NCBI RefSeq assembly: GCF_905171775.1
Contig: NC_053491.1
Location: forward strand, 137,328,483 to 137,392,482
Source: Rana temporaria
Taxonomy: Eukaryota; Chordata; Amphibia; Anura; Ranidae
Reading direction: 5' to 3'
Length of the DNA stretch: 64,000 nucleotides
Part shown: positions 49,541 through 60,486 of the stretch, in pieces
Layout of the letters: every line of letters begins with the position of its first letter
Numbering within the stretch: the stretch's first letter is position 1
Made by a program: the position numbers and the translations under genes
The notes under the pieces: generated by a model
Told to the model about the DNA's origin: nothing
Seen by the model: the letters and a program-made list of their open reading frames with translations, nothing else
The model's database searches: none

Positions 49541-50527
49541 CCACTTAAGCCCCGGACCAATATGCTGCTAAATGCCCAAAGGCGTTTTTACAATTCGGCA
49601 CTGCGTCGCTTTAACAGACAATTGCGCGCTCGTGCGACGTGGCTCCCAAACAAAATTGGCGTCCTTTTTTACCCACAAATAGAGCTTTCTTTTGGTGGTA
49701 TTTGATCACCTCTGCGGTTTTTATTTTTTTGCGCTATAAACAAAAATAGAGCGACAATTTTGAAAAAAAATGCAATATTTTTTACTTTTTGCTGTAATAA
49801 ATATCCCCCAAAAACATATATACATTTTTTTTTTCTCCTCAGTTTAGGCCGATACGTATTCTTCTACCTATTTTTGGTAAAGAAAAATCGCAATAACCGA
49901 TTGGTTTGCGCAAAATTTATAGCGTTTACAAAATAGGGGATAGTTTTATTATTATTTTTTTTTTTTACTACTAATGGCGGCGATCAGCGATTTTTTTCGT
50001 GACTGCGGCATTATGGTGGACACTTCGGACAATTTTGACACATTTTTGGGACCATTGTCATTTTCACAGCAAAAAATGCATTTAAATTGCATTGTTTATT
50101 GTGAAAATGACAGTTGCAGTTTAGGAGTTAACCACAGGGGGCGCTGTAGGAGTTAGGGTTCACCTAGTGTGTGTTTACAACTGTAGGGGGGTGTGGCTGT
50201 AGGACTGACGTCATCGATCGAGTCTCCCTATAAAAGGGATGACTCGATCGATGCCGCCGCCACAGTGAAGCACAGGGAAGCAGTGTTTACATACGGCTCT
50301 CCCCGTTCTTCAGCTCCGGGGAGCGCTCGCGAGGGGGCGGCTAGAAACGAATAGCCGTGCCGTCATCCCGGATCGCTCCCTGCGGGAATCCGACCACCGC
50401 ATGTAGCGGGGGGGGGGGTCCCGATCGGACCCCCGACCCGCGGAAAGGCAAGGACGTACCTGTACGCCCATTTGCCTGTACGTGCCATTCTGTGGTCGTA
50501 CATATACATGCGGTGGTCGGGAAGTGG
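49541..50527 (-). repeat. TTAA-flanked element, family B/D, complete
   Basis: TTAA at 49537-49540 and 50528-50531. The ends are CCACTTAAG and the inverse AAGTGG. Within 500 bp it runs opposite to family B at 10919 with the same words (gcacgaccgcgcaattgtc type, tttgtagacgctataa type). The right third is different, with cgtcatcgatcgagtctccc and its inverted ggatgactcgatcgatg. Confidence 0.78.
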
Positions 50528-50531
50528 TTAA

Positions 50532-51208
50532 ATACTACCCCGTTCATTGGGACGGATCAGGAAAACCAAGATAGTGACTTGCATATTAGTACGAGATCCA
50601 TCTTTTATGCCTATACACAGGATCTGGAAGGATCCTGACAATATTGTCAGTATCAACCAGACTGCCTGACAGCCGACGCCGCCTCAGCCATGCCAGCATT
50701 CTCCCCAGCCCAGAGAAGCAGTGAGTGCTGAACGATCAGAGCTGTGAGTGGTGGCCGACAGTCACTGCTCTCAACGCTAAACAGATGAAGAGCTGAGCGA
50801 TTAGCAGTAATGCGATTGCTCAGTTCTCCATCTTAGAGCTGACATGGGACAGCTGCAGTATTGAACAGAGTATGTATATTTTTACATAAGTGCAAACTTG
50901 TTGTTTAAAGAGGTAAAATCGCACAATTCCTCAAGATTTTCATGCAGTATATCTCCTTATGACATTAATTTGAAAGACTTGCTGAGATCTATTCCAGCTA
51001 AAGCATATATACTAATGCTAGCAGCAAGAGGATTAAAAACAGGTAATGTTGATTGAGAGAGTTTAGCTTTGCTTTATAATAACTCACAGCATCCTTAGGT
51101 TTTAAAAATTCTAATTAAACATTCAAGAAAAAAAAAAGAAAAAATGTCTTAAAAACACAACATCTTAGAAAACAGAACAAGCATTTGTTGAGCGCATATT
51201 TCATTTAC
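50532..51208. other. PHTF2 intron, nothing recognised
   Basis: No feature supported. Confidence 0.4.
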
Positions 51209-51367
51209 CTTGAAGAAGATATAGTAAAAGCAACCAAAAAAAGATGACCTTTGAAGTAACTTGAAGCCACCATCTAAAGAAAAAAGGAAAAAACACAACA
51301 CGAACAATTCCTTTCCTCGTCAGAGATGTCCATGGGCTTTCAGGTTTTGCTTTTGCAAATGCAGACC
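51209..51367 (-). CDS. PHTF2: PHTF2 exon with first hydrophobic segment
   Basis: This 159-bp exon supplies two bases to a glycine codon, then encodes SAFAKAKPESPWTSLTRKGI, VRVVFFPFFFRWWLQVTSKV and IFFWLLLLYLLQ, with one base left over. This is nearly identical to the N-terminal region of mammalian PHTF2. The stretch from VRVVFFPFFF to LLYLLQ is strongly hydrophobic and contains the first membrane region. A long pyrimidine tract precedes the acceptor tattaaag, and the donor is CTTCAAG followed by gtaaat. It joins the exon at 53466 (phase 1) and the exon at 39746 (phase 1). The high conservation argues for a working gene. Confidence 0.96.
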
Positions 51368-51651
51368 CTTTAATAAAAAAAAAGAAATATTAAAGAAAAA
51401 AGGAAGATAATATAGGAGCATGAAAAGGGCTAGAAAATCATCATTAAAGAGCTGTGCAGTATATTACCAAAATATTGGGGTCTTTTTACACAAAAAAGGG
51501 TCCATTAATGGTCCAGAGTGGCCAAATAGATTTGACTGGTCACTTTAGAAATATTTTTCCAAGCTGGGTGTTCAACCCTGACCTGTGCTGCAATGCTTTG
51601 CCTGTTACAGGAAGTGGCAGGATCAACAAGTAATAAAATATTGTACTTACT

Positions 51652-52890
51652 GTAAAATCTATTTCTCACTGAGGAACACGAGTCCAAAAATAGTTGGATT
51701 ATACTTGCTGAATGCAGGAAGATGGGACTCTGGCAAACAGAAACGTTGTAAGCCACCCCCCATACAACTCCCCCTCTACCTAGCATACCTCAAATTTTGT
51801 AAAAAAAAAGCAGTGCCTGGGGTGGCACAAAACAGAATAAAAAAAAAAAAAACACATAGGAGTAGGACCTGTGTCCTTTTATAGCTTTCACAAAATTGAT
51901 TTGAGGGACAAGGGAATTCAGAAGCAGCCAGGAAGATAGAGGTGGGCAGCTGGGACTAAACGTTCCACAGAATTGATTGGGAAACTGACAACTACCTAAA
52001 GGACCAGTGCCCAAATCTGAACCAAGAGAACCTGCCAATGACCAAAGGAAGGTCACAGAGGATCAGCCTGATTCTCAAGACCAGGACAGAAGAGATAACC
52101 ACCAAAGAGTAATGAGACCCCAAAAGAAGGAACATTAAGCCTCAGACCAACAACCCACCAAAACAGGTGAAACATTAGAACGGCTCGATAAAGAAAAAAC
52201 AGACAAACAACATGATGTGATAATAAAAAACCTAAAGTGGTTGTAAACCCTTACAGACCACTTCTACCTACATGTAAGCCTAGATTAAGGCTTACCTGTA
52301 GGTACAAGAAATATCTCCTAAACCTACACGGTTTAGGACATATTTGCAGAAAAGACTGCATGGCGCAGGTGCACCAAGCGTGCCATTAGTGAAGGCGATC
52401 GTGCCGGGAGTGACGACATCGCGGCTCTGGCCAATCACAGCGCCAGAGCCGCGGTACCCGGAAGTCACTCCAGGAGTAATGGCGGCGACGGAGGTGACGA
52501 AAGAGGGCCGCTGCGGGGGCTTCGATCCCAGGTAAGTACCTCATAATGAGCTAGTATGCTATGCAATATGCTGAATGAAGTTAGGTTCTGAAGGCCTTCA
52601 CTCGACTCAAGCAGGGGTGTAGCAAAGAATCTTGATTGAAGTCACCAAGGAAAACATTGCACAAAGCTAGGAAGGCTAGAAAAAAATAGACTTTCAGCAA
52701 AGTTGAAGAAATGTTTTTGAAACACCTAAGGACGTTAGCATGAGGACACACTGGGTAGAGAAGTTGATATGAGAGGCTAGCTTACAATTTTTTGGTTTGC
52801 CACTGTCTAACCAACTGTCCTCCTGTAGTTGGCATTATAACCCAACTGTTTCTGAATTTGTGTCCCTCAGTGGAAAGAAAATTATATTAC
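51652..52890. mobile_element. DIRS-type deletion derivative with inverted ends
   Basis: The left end gtaaaatctatttctcactg and the right end (complement of ...ttccactgagggacac near 52862-52890) form an inverted repeat of about 110 bp, with internal agreement at cagtggcaaac / actctggcaaac. The layout of inverted rather than direct ends, and the gtaaa-type terminus, are like the DIRS element at 19803. No RT or recombinase remains. An unrelated short repeat is inserted at about 52228-52550. Confidence 0.6.
52228..52550. repeat. Short repeat (taaagtggttgtaaaccc type)
   Basis: It begins taaagtggttgtaaaccc. The inner inverted pairs are aagccta...taggctt-like near 52275, and gcggctctggc / gccagagccgc near 52412-52455. 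Non-coding. Confidence 0.5.
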
Positions 52891-53465
52891 AAGAACTCAG
52901 AAAAACAAAAACTGTTGTTTAACATGGAAACACTGCAGCTGCCAATCTTACTTCATCTGGTGTCCCCGACAATGTGAAATAAATTCAGAAGCTTTTTTTT
53001 TTTCTTTAGAAAAAGTGTTAAGTTGCACTGAACATAGCTTTGTTCTAGCTACTGATACTGTCAAGGGTTAAATAAGCTGGGAATTTTCTAGTAGTCCGCA
53101 GTTACCTATTACTTATTTTTGTAACTTGGGCAACAGGAAAAAGTCAAAGTGAGTTTAGCGAGGATTAAATCTAGCACACAGAAGTAAGGTGTGTTCATTG
53201 TTCATGTTCACATTCTCCTAACCTATAGAGAGCTCTAGGCAAGGGTGTCACTGAATGTCATGGGTCAAGGCACATCACAAGACAAACTATAAACCACAGA
53301 AAAACAAAAAAAACTATCATCAATTTTAACAAAACGCTGGTTGAAATTGTTTGACTATATCTTTGTTACTATGACGTGAGTGCAAACTAGCAATTTAGAA
53401 CTACAACAGTCACTTTGTAGAATGTAAAAATGTCAAACGTGCAATTATGTTATTGCGTACTGTAC
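52891..53465. other. PHTF2 intron, nothing recognised
   Basis: No feature supported. Confidence 0.4.
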
Positions 53466-53535
53466 CTCTGACAAGATCCACATCAATTAGGTCTGGTTTT
53501 ACATGCCCAGTTTTCTTTGGCTTGTTCCGTAAACC
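53466..53535 (-). CDS. PHTF2: PHTF2 exon, most upstream in window
   Basis: This 70-bp exon encodes GLRNKPKKTGHVKPDLIDVD then LVR, plus one base. It corresponds to the basic N-terminal segment that follows the conserved start of PHTF2. The acceptor is catccgtgcag and the donor is TCAGAG followed by gtacag. The exon begins in phase 0 and ends in phase 1, which matches the exon at 51367. The first coding exon, which should end in a phase-0 donor, was not found between 53536 and 64000, so it should lie to the right of the window. Confidence 0.92.
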
Positions 53536-53749
53536 CTGCACGGATGATGATCATCCATTAAAAGAATAAAAAACAAATGCATAATATTCATTAAAATCTA
53601 ATTAAATATATATATTCCATTTTTTTTTAAATACACATATTAAAATTAATATATAAAAACTCAGCACTATTTATCAAATCACTCACAAGGAAATAATCAA
53701 ATATTATAAAAAGTGAGGGCTCACAGTGAACAGAAGAATGCATTTCCTA

Positions 53750-54130
53750 ACTGATCAACCTAATGCGTGCACATACAAGTTTGAAGACGACTAAAAAGAT
53801 TATGATTAACTTTATAGATGGACATTTCAGTAATTTAAGCATCTTTATCAAGCAACTGATAGTCTTCACAAAAGACACAAACAGGACATGAAGAGAGCGA
53901 GAGAGATAGGCTTTTACAGTAGATCGCCCAGGTACCCCAACAACATGAATCCTCTGAGCATGGAGCGAAGCCTCGTCCAGGTCCAGCATCTTGGTGAAAA
54001 CCCAGGGCCAATCAAGTCAAATGGAAGGGCAACACATTGCTAAAGCTGATAGCAAAGTACAAATAGTGCTGATGAGGCAAATGGATGAAAGTGTGTAGTT
54101 CCTAGGTGTCCAATAAGGCCAGAAAATCAT
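53750..54130 (-). pseudogene. DIRS-like reverse transcriptase relic
   Basis: On the minus strand HQDAGP / KMLDLDEASLHAQRIHVVG and the following GVPGRSTVKA read like the motif B to motif C part of a DIRS RT (…APRVFTKxL…GYLDDLLLKA). An upstream part has FAI and LPFHL / LPFDL fragments. Frames are broken. Confidence 0.6.
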
Positions 54131-54385
54131 AACATGATTAAAGATAAACAGGATAAATTCCGCGACATCTGGTCTGGCTGGATGTATTCCCCTCTAGAAA
54201 TTAGCAATACCACACAAGATGCCTCAACCTCCCAGCTGCCATGTGACCAAGTTCTAAATCCCGTGTTGCTCCAGTGGCAGGTACATTTTTCCATCAGCTG
54301 CACATGGAATAAATGGAACTCTTTGGAGACAGTTTGTTGCCACTATGCAGCCTCCATCTATATGCAAGCTATATAATATTTAAAC

Positions 54386-55885
54386 CAGGGCTCGACAAAC
54401 CCCAGGTCGCATTGGAGCCTAGAATTAGTAACCTGGCGCCAGGTGTCTATCCCCATGCAGCGTGCCCCTCCCGCGGGTGCCCAGACTAAGATGCTACTGC
54501 CAGCAATTGAGGCCACGGCTTTGCGGCCTGCTAGAGCGAGATGCTGCGCTCACTCTGTGGACTGAGGGCGTTGCTCTCACATTGCTTACACTGGCAGGGG
54601 AATTGGTGCCCTCTTCCGGTGGCCGAGGCTGCGACAAGCAGTCACTGATGGCCCTGAGGGCTTCCCCTGCTTGCTTTTACGGCCCAACAGCTGGGAAGAG
54701 GTTGAATGTGTTGCAGGCTTGATCTGGTGCCCTTTCCTTAATGGTGAGTGGACAGGGAGTGTAGAGCAGTTGGTTGGAATGACTTCATTTCAATTTACAC
54801 ACCCACAAAGATGGAAAGTTTTCAAATCATTTTTTTTTCCATTAAAAAACATTTTTATTCTCTTAATTTTTGCACTCTCTCTGGCGATCCTATTTTCCAT
54901 CCGTCCGGTGGATTGGACTGAATGGCATTGGATGGAAATAGACAGGTGGTCCGTTTCCATCTAAATTTCCCCATAGAAGAGAGCGGCACTGTGTCCGCTC
55001 TGCACAGCGGAGAGGACAGGGACCCATCATCCGCCTGCTCAGCGAGGGGTCATCAGAGAGATCCCCCGCTGAGCAAGCCGATTCCGCTTAGAGGAGACCC
55101 CCATGTGAAAGGGGCCCAAAGTGGCATGATTTACTGGATCACCCTCACCCTGCTGCACTGTCCCTTGCCGAGTGAGCTGCTGACACATCACACCATCAAG
55201 CCTAGTACACACGGGCCAAATGACCAGCAACATTCGGCCCATACGTATGGCAACCAGTCCGACAGAAGCCGGCTATTTAGTCGGCTTCTGTCAGACAAGC
55301 ATGCTGGAAAATCAGCGCTCTTAGCCAATGGCTGAGATCACCGACGGGTGTGTTCTGTGGGGTGGCCGTCCCCTGTCAGAACACAATCAGCTCAGCGGGG
55401 GGATCGGGGGGGGGGGTTCCTGTACCAACATTGGATTGTTAGTACATCTGAACCAACCTGAGCTGCCTTTCTACCTTGGGCCTGTGTCCTACTGGGGATG
55501 GTCCACATGCCTTCCACGGTGTTGCGTAAAGTGCCCCCGCTGTGTATCCCAGGCTCCACTTGCCCATCTACAGGCCCAGGATCAGCATAGCGGATGCCGC
55601 AGGGTAGACCCAGAAGTCATGTGTATAACATCACTTACAGATACCTGTTGACAGTTTTCCCAGCCAGCATGGCTGGGAAAGAATGGAATGCAGTGCAGAC
55701 TGCACTGCATTACATCCAGTGGAGCACAGGGGAGACATGCACATATACAAATGTAAAACGCACGCGCTGAGGTGACTAAGCATAAAAAACGTTTATTGTG
55801 ATACATGTTACATATCGCCGCACACAAACTGGCTCCTAACTTTTTTAGCTGGCTCCTAGATTCAAAACAAATTTGTCAAGCCCTG
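54386..55885. mobile_element. hAT-type element with 8-bp target duplication
   Basis: The termini are cagggctcgacaaa and the inverse of tttgtcaagccctg. The flanks are atttaaac (54378-54385) and gtttaaac (55886-55893), with one mismatch in eight. The element is 1500 bp. No transposase was found. The interior is a mixture, including a tagtacacacgggcc segment at 55203 and an inverted agccggct...agtcggcttctgtc pair near 55260-55295, which may be other insertions. Confidence 0.82.
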
Positions 55886-56051
55886 GTTTAAACCATATGC
55901 TCAAATGGTGTTAATTTGTTTCACCTTTTCCCTGCTAGTTCATTCTTGTTAAGATCTCGCTTTTGCTGTGACAGTGATGCATTTAGACATTTTCAAAATG
56001 TGTTATACTCTGGATAGGGAATATTTTTTACAAAGTCAGATATAAAAAAAA

Positions 56052-56053
56052 AA

Positions 56054-56109
<56 letters not shown>
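56052..56109. repeat. (AC)n microsatellite
   Basis: About 28 AC units after an A-run. Confidence 0.98.
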
Positions 56110-56110
<1 letters not shown>

Positions 56111-56149
56111 CACTTCCATATACGCTATCCTATACCCATACAGTTGATT

Positions 56150-57330
56150 CAGAGGAAGACAAAAAAGCTCCAATAAAGCATGGTTCAATTCACCTCAGTT
56201 GAGCGGGAAAAAAATCCTCAATCCCCCAGAAGGCAAATCTGATATTACCTGGATTAACTACCTCTGGTGTAATTACTTCTAAGAATTTGGATCCAATTTA
56301 TTTTGCTCCTGACCGCTTATCCTCTGTAATGACCTAAAAGTGAATAACTCTACACCAAGATCACTATATGGACCACTTATGTCTTCATACAGGTTGATCA
56401 TATCCCCCTTAATCGACCTCTTTTCAAAAGAGAATAAATTCAGTTCAGCTTATCTTTCCTCATAGCTGAACTCCTCCATGCCTCTTATCAGTTTGGTTGC
56501 CCTTCTCTTCACATTCGCCAGATCTCCGATATCCATTTTATTGTAAATTTGGTGTCCAAAACTCAATTATATCATATTTCATGAGAGGACTATTAATTTG
56601 TACAGGGGCAAAAATATCTCTCTCTCGCTCTCTAGAGTTTATACCTCTTAATACAAGAAAATATTTTGCTAGCTTTAGAAACTGCAGCTTGGTATTGCAT
56701 GCGATTATTAAGTCTGTCTATGATCATTCTACTAGAACACCAAGATCCTTCTCCACCAATGACCAGCTGTTCTCCTCCTAGTATGTATAATGCATTCATG
56801 ATTTTAGCCCCCAAGTGCATAGCTTTACATTTATCAACATTAAACTTCATTAGCCACATAATTGCCCAATTAAACAGTGCATTAATGTCAGCTTGTAAAA
56901 TGGAGACATCCTGTAGGGACATAATTCCACTGCATAGCTTGGTGTCATCTGTAAACACTGAAATGGTACTTTTGATCCAAGACCCTATCATTTATAAAGA
57001 TATTAAAAAGTAGGGGTCCCAACACTGAACCTTGGCCTAGTCAGAATATTAAACCCTACTCCGAGTATGATTTTTTAGCCAGTTTTTTTATCCGTTTACA
57101 AACAGAATTTTCCAAACCTGTAGACTTTAATTTACACATTAGCCGTGTGTGAGGAACGGTGTCAAGCGCTTTGGGAAAATCCAAGTATACAACGTCCTCA
57201 GCCACTCCTTTGTCTTCTAAGTTTTGCTTACTTACTCATAAAAAGAATTTATATTTGTTTGACAACTTGTCTTTTGTGAATTCATGCTGACTATTGCTCA
57301 ACTATAACCCCCAGGTCAATTTTGACATTT
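56150..57330 (-). pseudogene. CR1/L2-like LINE ORF2 fragment
   Basis: On the minus strand the pieces FPKALDTVPHTRLMCKL (motif A side, 57060-57190) and KSTISVFTDDTKLCSGIMS (56900-56975, motif C with xxDD) are followed by LQADINALFNWA, KFNVDKCKAMHLG and AAVSKASKIFSCIKR. This is the RT palm and thumb order of CR1/L2-type non-LTR retrotransposons. It is 5'-truncated and carries stops. The sub-family is not determined. Confidence 0.82.
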
Positions 57331-57384
57331 CTGTCATACATCTAAAAATCTTTTTTTTTTTTGTCGTTTGAGAACCTTCTTCCC

Positions 57385-57919
57385 TCAGCCAGAATACTAA
57401 AGATGGGCCTTTCAGCATGACAATGACCAAAACATACCTCCAAGGCAACAAAGGAGTGGCTCAAGAAGAAGCACATTAAGGTCATGGAGTGGACTAGCCA
57501 GTTTCCAGACCCTAATTCTATAGAAAATGTATGAAGGGAGCTGAAACGGAGTTGCCAAGTGACAACCAAGAAATCCTAAGGATTTAGAGAAGATTTGCAA
57601 AGAAGAGTGGACCAAAATCCCTCCTGAGATCTGTGCAAACCTGGTCACCAAATACAAGAAATGTCTTAAATCTGTGCTTACCAACAAGCGTTTCTCCACC
57701 AAGTCATGTTTTGCTTGGGGATTAAATACTTATTTTACTCACTGAACTGCAACTCAATTTAACATTTGTATTATGCGTTTGTTCTGGATTTTTGGTTGAT
57801 ATTTTGTCTCCATCGTTTAAAAACACACCTATGATAAAAATTACAGACCCATTTCTTTGTAAGTGGGCAAACTTACAAAATCTGCAGGGGATCAAATAAT
57901 TAATTTTCCCCACTGTATT
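57385..57919 (+). mobile_element. Tc1-like transposon 3' part
   Basis: In sense, FQHDNDQ/PKHTSKATKEWL-like and SQ..PDPNSIENV/WRELKR-like remains occur at 57412-57560, the catalytic C-terminal half of a Tc1 transposase. The end has gtgggcaaacttacaaaatc and a terminal ccccactgta at 57910-57919. The left part is missing; the element abuts the LINE relic. Confidence 0.8.
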
Positions 57920-58270
57920 CTATATATTACATACACACACATTTTTTTTTTTTATTATTTCTGATATTTTTTCTAATGAAAGTAGAGTTCACTGGTTGCA
58001 CCAGTCTTGACTGTTTGGAGGACCAGGTCTTCCTACAAAAGAATGTTCCAGTGTTTGACTTGCCATTGAAAGACAGTAGGACAAATGGAACCTTTCCTAA
58101 CCTCAGAAGCACAAGTCCTACTGATAGATGTGCCTTCATTTTCTGGGGGAAGAGAGTATTCTAACCCCCTATAATATCCCTGATATATTTATCTAAGAAG
58201 TTACCCAACTGACTTTGCCTTCAAAAGGCAACTTTGCAAGCGATTTTTGCATAAAAACTTAGTTGACCAT
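57920..58270. other. Nothing recognised
   Basis: No feature supported. Confidence 0.35.
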
Positions 58271-58572
58271 AAATGGGAGGAAAAAATTTGGACAGCCGCA
58301 CACCAAAAGAACCTTGTAAGGTAGCCTTTTATGGTGAAAAGGGATAAAAGCACTACAAAACACAGCAAGCAGTGGGATATACAGCCGACGCGTTTCGCAC
58401 TAAGGTCTCATGCTTAGTCATATGACTAAGCATGAGACCTTAGTGCGAAACGCATCAGCTGTATATCACACTGCTTGCTGTGTTTTGTAGTGCTTTTATC
58501 CCTTTTCACCATAAAAGGCTACCTTAAAAGGTTCTTTTGGTGTGCGGCTGTCCAAATTTTTTCCTCCCATTT
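58271..58572. repeat. Near-perfect palindrome, 151-bp arms, no spacer
   Basis: The left arm begins aaatgggaggaaaaaattt and the right arm ends with its complement at 58572. The centre is between 58421 and 58422, in agtcatatgact. Only a few mismatches occur across the arms. Internal words include gacgcgtttcgcac and its partner gtgcgaaacgcatc. Confidence 0.97.
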
Positions 58573-58734
58573 TTGCTCCGTGTATTGCCAGCACCCACGG
58601 TTTCTGAGAGCACATTGATTGCCTTTTGCATTCACCTGGAGCGGCAGTCTCCCTTCTTCAACTTAGTTGACCATGCTGGAGACTTGATAAAGCTTGTCCA
58701 CCAGGCCATTCACACAGTAGCATAAATATAAAAA

Positions 58735-59275
58735 GAAAACTAATCAGCGCAATAATAAATACAATGTATACCAGCTGCTGACCACTAGGAATCAATTCAA
58801 AAGTTCCTGAAGCAAATATATAAAGTATAGCGCAGCGCTAGAAAAGTCCATCAAATAGTCATCCTGGTGAATTTCAGAAAGTGACTTGATGTAAACACAT
58901 GCAGGTGATGAACGTGGGTTAATGAAACACCTCCACCAATGGCAAAAATGGCCGCTCACCTCCCAAGGTGGACCCTCTGTTAGATAGGGTCAAATGCGCA
59001 TTCCCATATGGATACAATCCAGGCTAAAACTGTAACAGTGGTCAATCCAGGGCCAAGCGCTCATAAACAGAAGAATGCCAGTGGAATAAGGATCCATTCA
59101 TAAAAAAAGAGGACATGCCATAGTGCTCTCCGTAATAACAATAGACAATTTAATATAAAAATGTAAATAAAACACTCACAAACATGGGCACTGTTCCACT
59201 GCCAGGACATACAGCGAGACTGAGTGTAGTGGTGGACGGCTGCGGGTGACGTCACGTCCTTTCCCTACCGAACGT
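58735..59275 (-). mobile_element. Possible non-coding end of a retroelement
   Basis: On the minus strand it holds tctagcgctgcg, as in the Penelope-like tail near 3081, and a tgacgtcacg word near 59250. It lies exactly at the broken end of the DIRS RT fragment. Identity is uncertain. Confidence 0.3.
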
Positions 59276-59280
59276 TGTGT

Positions 59281-60335
59281 CCCTTGGGGCGGGACTTCTT
59301 CCACTGAAAAGCGGAAGCCACAAACTGAAAATGACATTCCTCTACTGCAAATTGCAGGAACCTCTGATAAGGCTGAAAGATAGGTACGTGTAAATATGCG
59401 TCCTTTATAAAATCGATGGAGGCTAGAAAGTCTCCCATCTGGAGTGCACGGACTCATTCCGAAAGGACTGGATTAGTAGATACTGGTTCAGGGATCTTAG
59501 ATCCAAAATGGGTCTTGTGTTCCAGTTCGATTTTTAAACCGTAAACAGGTTTGAGTAAAACCCCTTGCCCTTATCGGATACAGGAACCTTTACAATCACT
59601 CCTTGATGCGCTAAATGATTTAGTGCCTGAAACAGTAAGTTTCTTTTTGGAGGATCTAAGGGAATGCTGGATCTTAGAAAGCTGAGGGGGAACCCCCCAC
59701 AACTCCAGCTTGTAACCGCGGTATATAGTTGAGGTGACTGACTCGTCCTGAACCACTGCTCTCCAAATGTCCGCAAAGTGCAGCAGCCTTCACCCCCGCC
59801 CAATAGAGTGGGGGCGTCCCCTCAAAAGGAGGGCTTGGTGCTAGGTTTAGAAGAGTTTTGGACCCAGGGCTTTTTATGGGTCTGGCCTTGCGGCTTGCCC
59901 CTAGCTCTAGCACCCTGTTGGCAACGGAACTGCCTTGATGCTGAGACACACGAGGATGCAGTCTCTATAGTTTTAAACAAGGGACGCCTGGTGCTTTTCT
60001 TCACAGGAAGTAGAGAACTCTTCCCTCCGGAAATCTTTTGGATATATTTGTCCAAATCATCACCAAACAAAATATTCCCAATGAAAGAGGAAACCTGCCA
60101 ATAACTTCTTACAAGGAAACTCGGCTGACCAGTTCTTAAGCCACAAAAGTCTGCGCATATGTACAGACAAGGAGAGCCAAATGAGAAACCTGCTGTATTG
60201 AATCCTTTAAGGCAATAACAGAAAAACACAGCGCTCTAGGAATATCCGTCTTATTTTCAGCAAGATCATCCTCCTGGTTAGGCCTGTCAGGCCGTCTGAC
60301 CTGATCCTTTAAGGACTGGCAGATGCCAATAGCTG
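59281..60335 (-). pseudogene. DIRS-like element: gag C-terminus and RT N-terminus
   Basis: On the minus strand the order is gag C-terminal LFGDDLDKYIQKISGGKSSL (about 60010-60080), then the basic glutamine and arginine tail (59890-59960), then RT start KGKGFYSNLFTV (59534-59575), LDLRSLNQYL (about 59480-59510), KDAYLHVPIF (about 59385-59415) and FQFVASAF (59310-59340). It is cut off at about 59281, before the YLDD box. The overall order is that of DIRS. Several frames are used. Confidence 0.85.
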
Positions 60336-60486
60336 AAAAAAATATAATGAAGGGCGCAACAGGACCATATGTCCTATTGCGCCCTTCATTATATATTTTT
60401 TTCATTTGTTTATTAGTACTCATCAATTTTAGGTGCAGCATTGGATTTAATATTTTGATTGCCAACACCCCCCTTTTTTTCAATTC
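60336..60486. mobile_element. 151-bp insertion in DIRS gag with 15-bp target duplication
   Basis: It is flanked by agatgccaatagctg (60321-60335) and agataccaatagctg (60487-60501). It begins with a hairpin (60335-60402) holding gaagggcgcaacaggac and its complement. Removing it joins SAIQPAIG to ICQSLKDQVRR in one gag frame, which is the expected reading. Confidence 0.72.

Noticed and set aside
54922..55335. 137-codon plus-strand frame
   Set aside because: It lies within the hAT element; no transposase domain is present.
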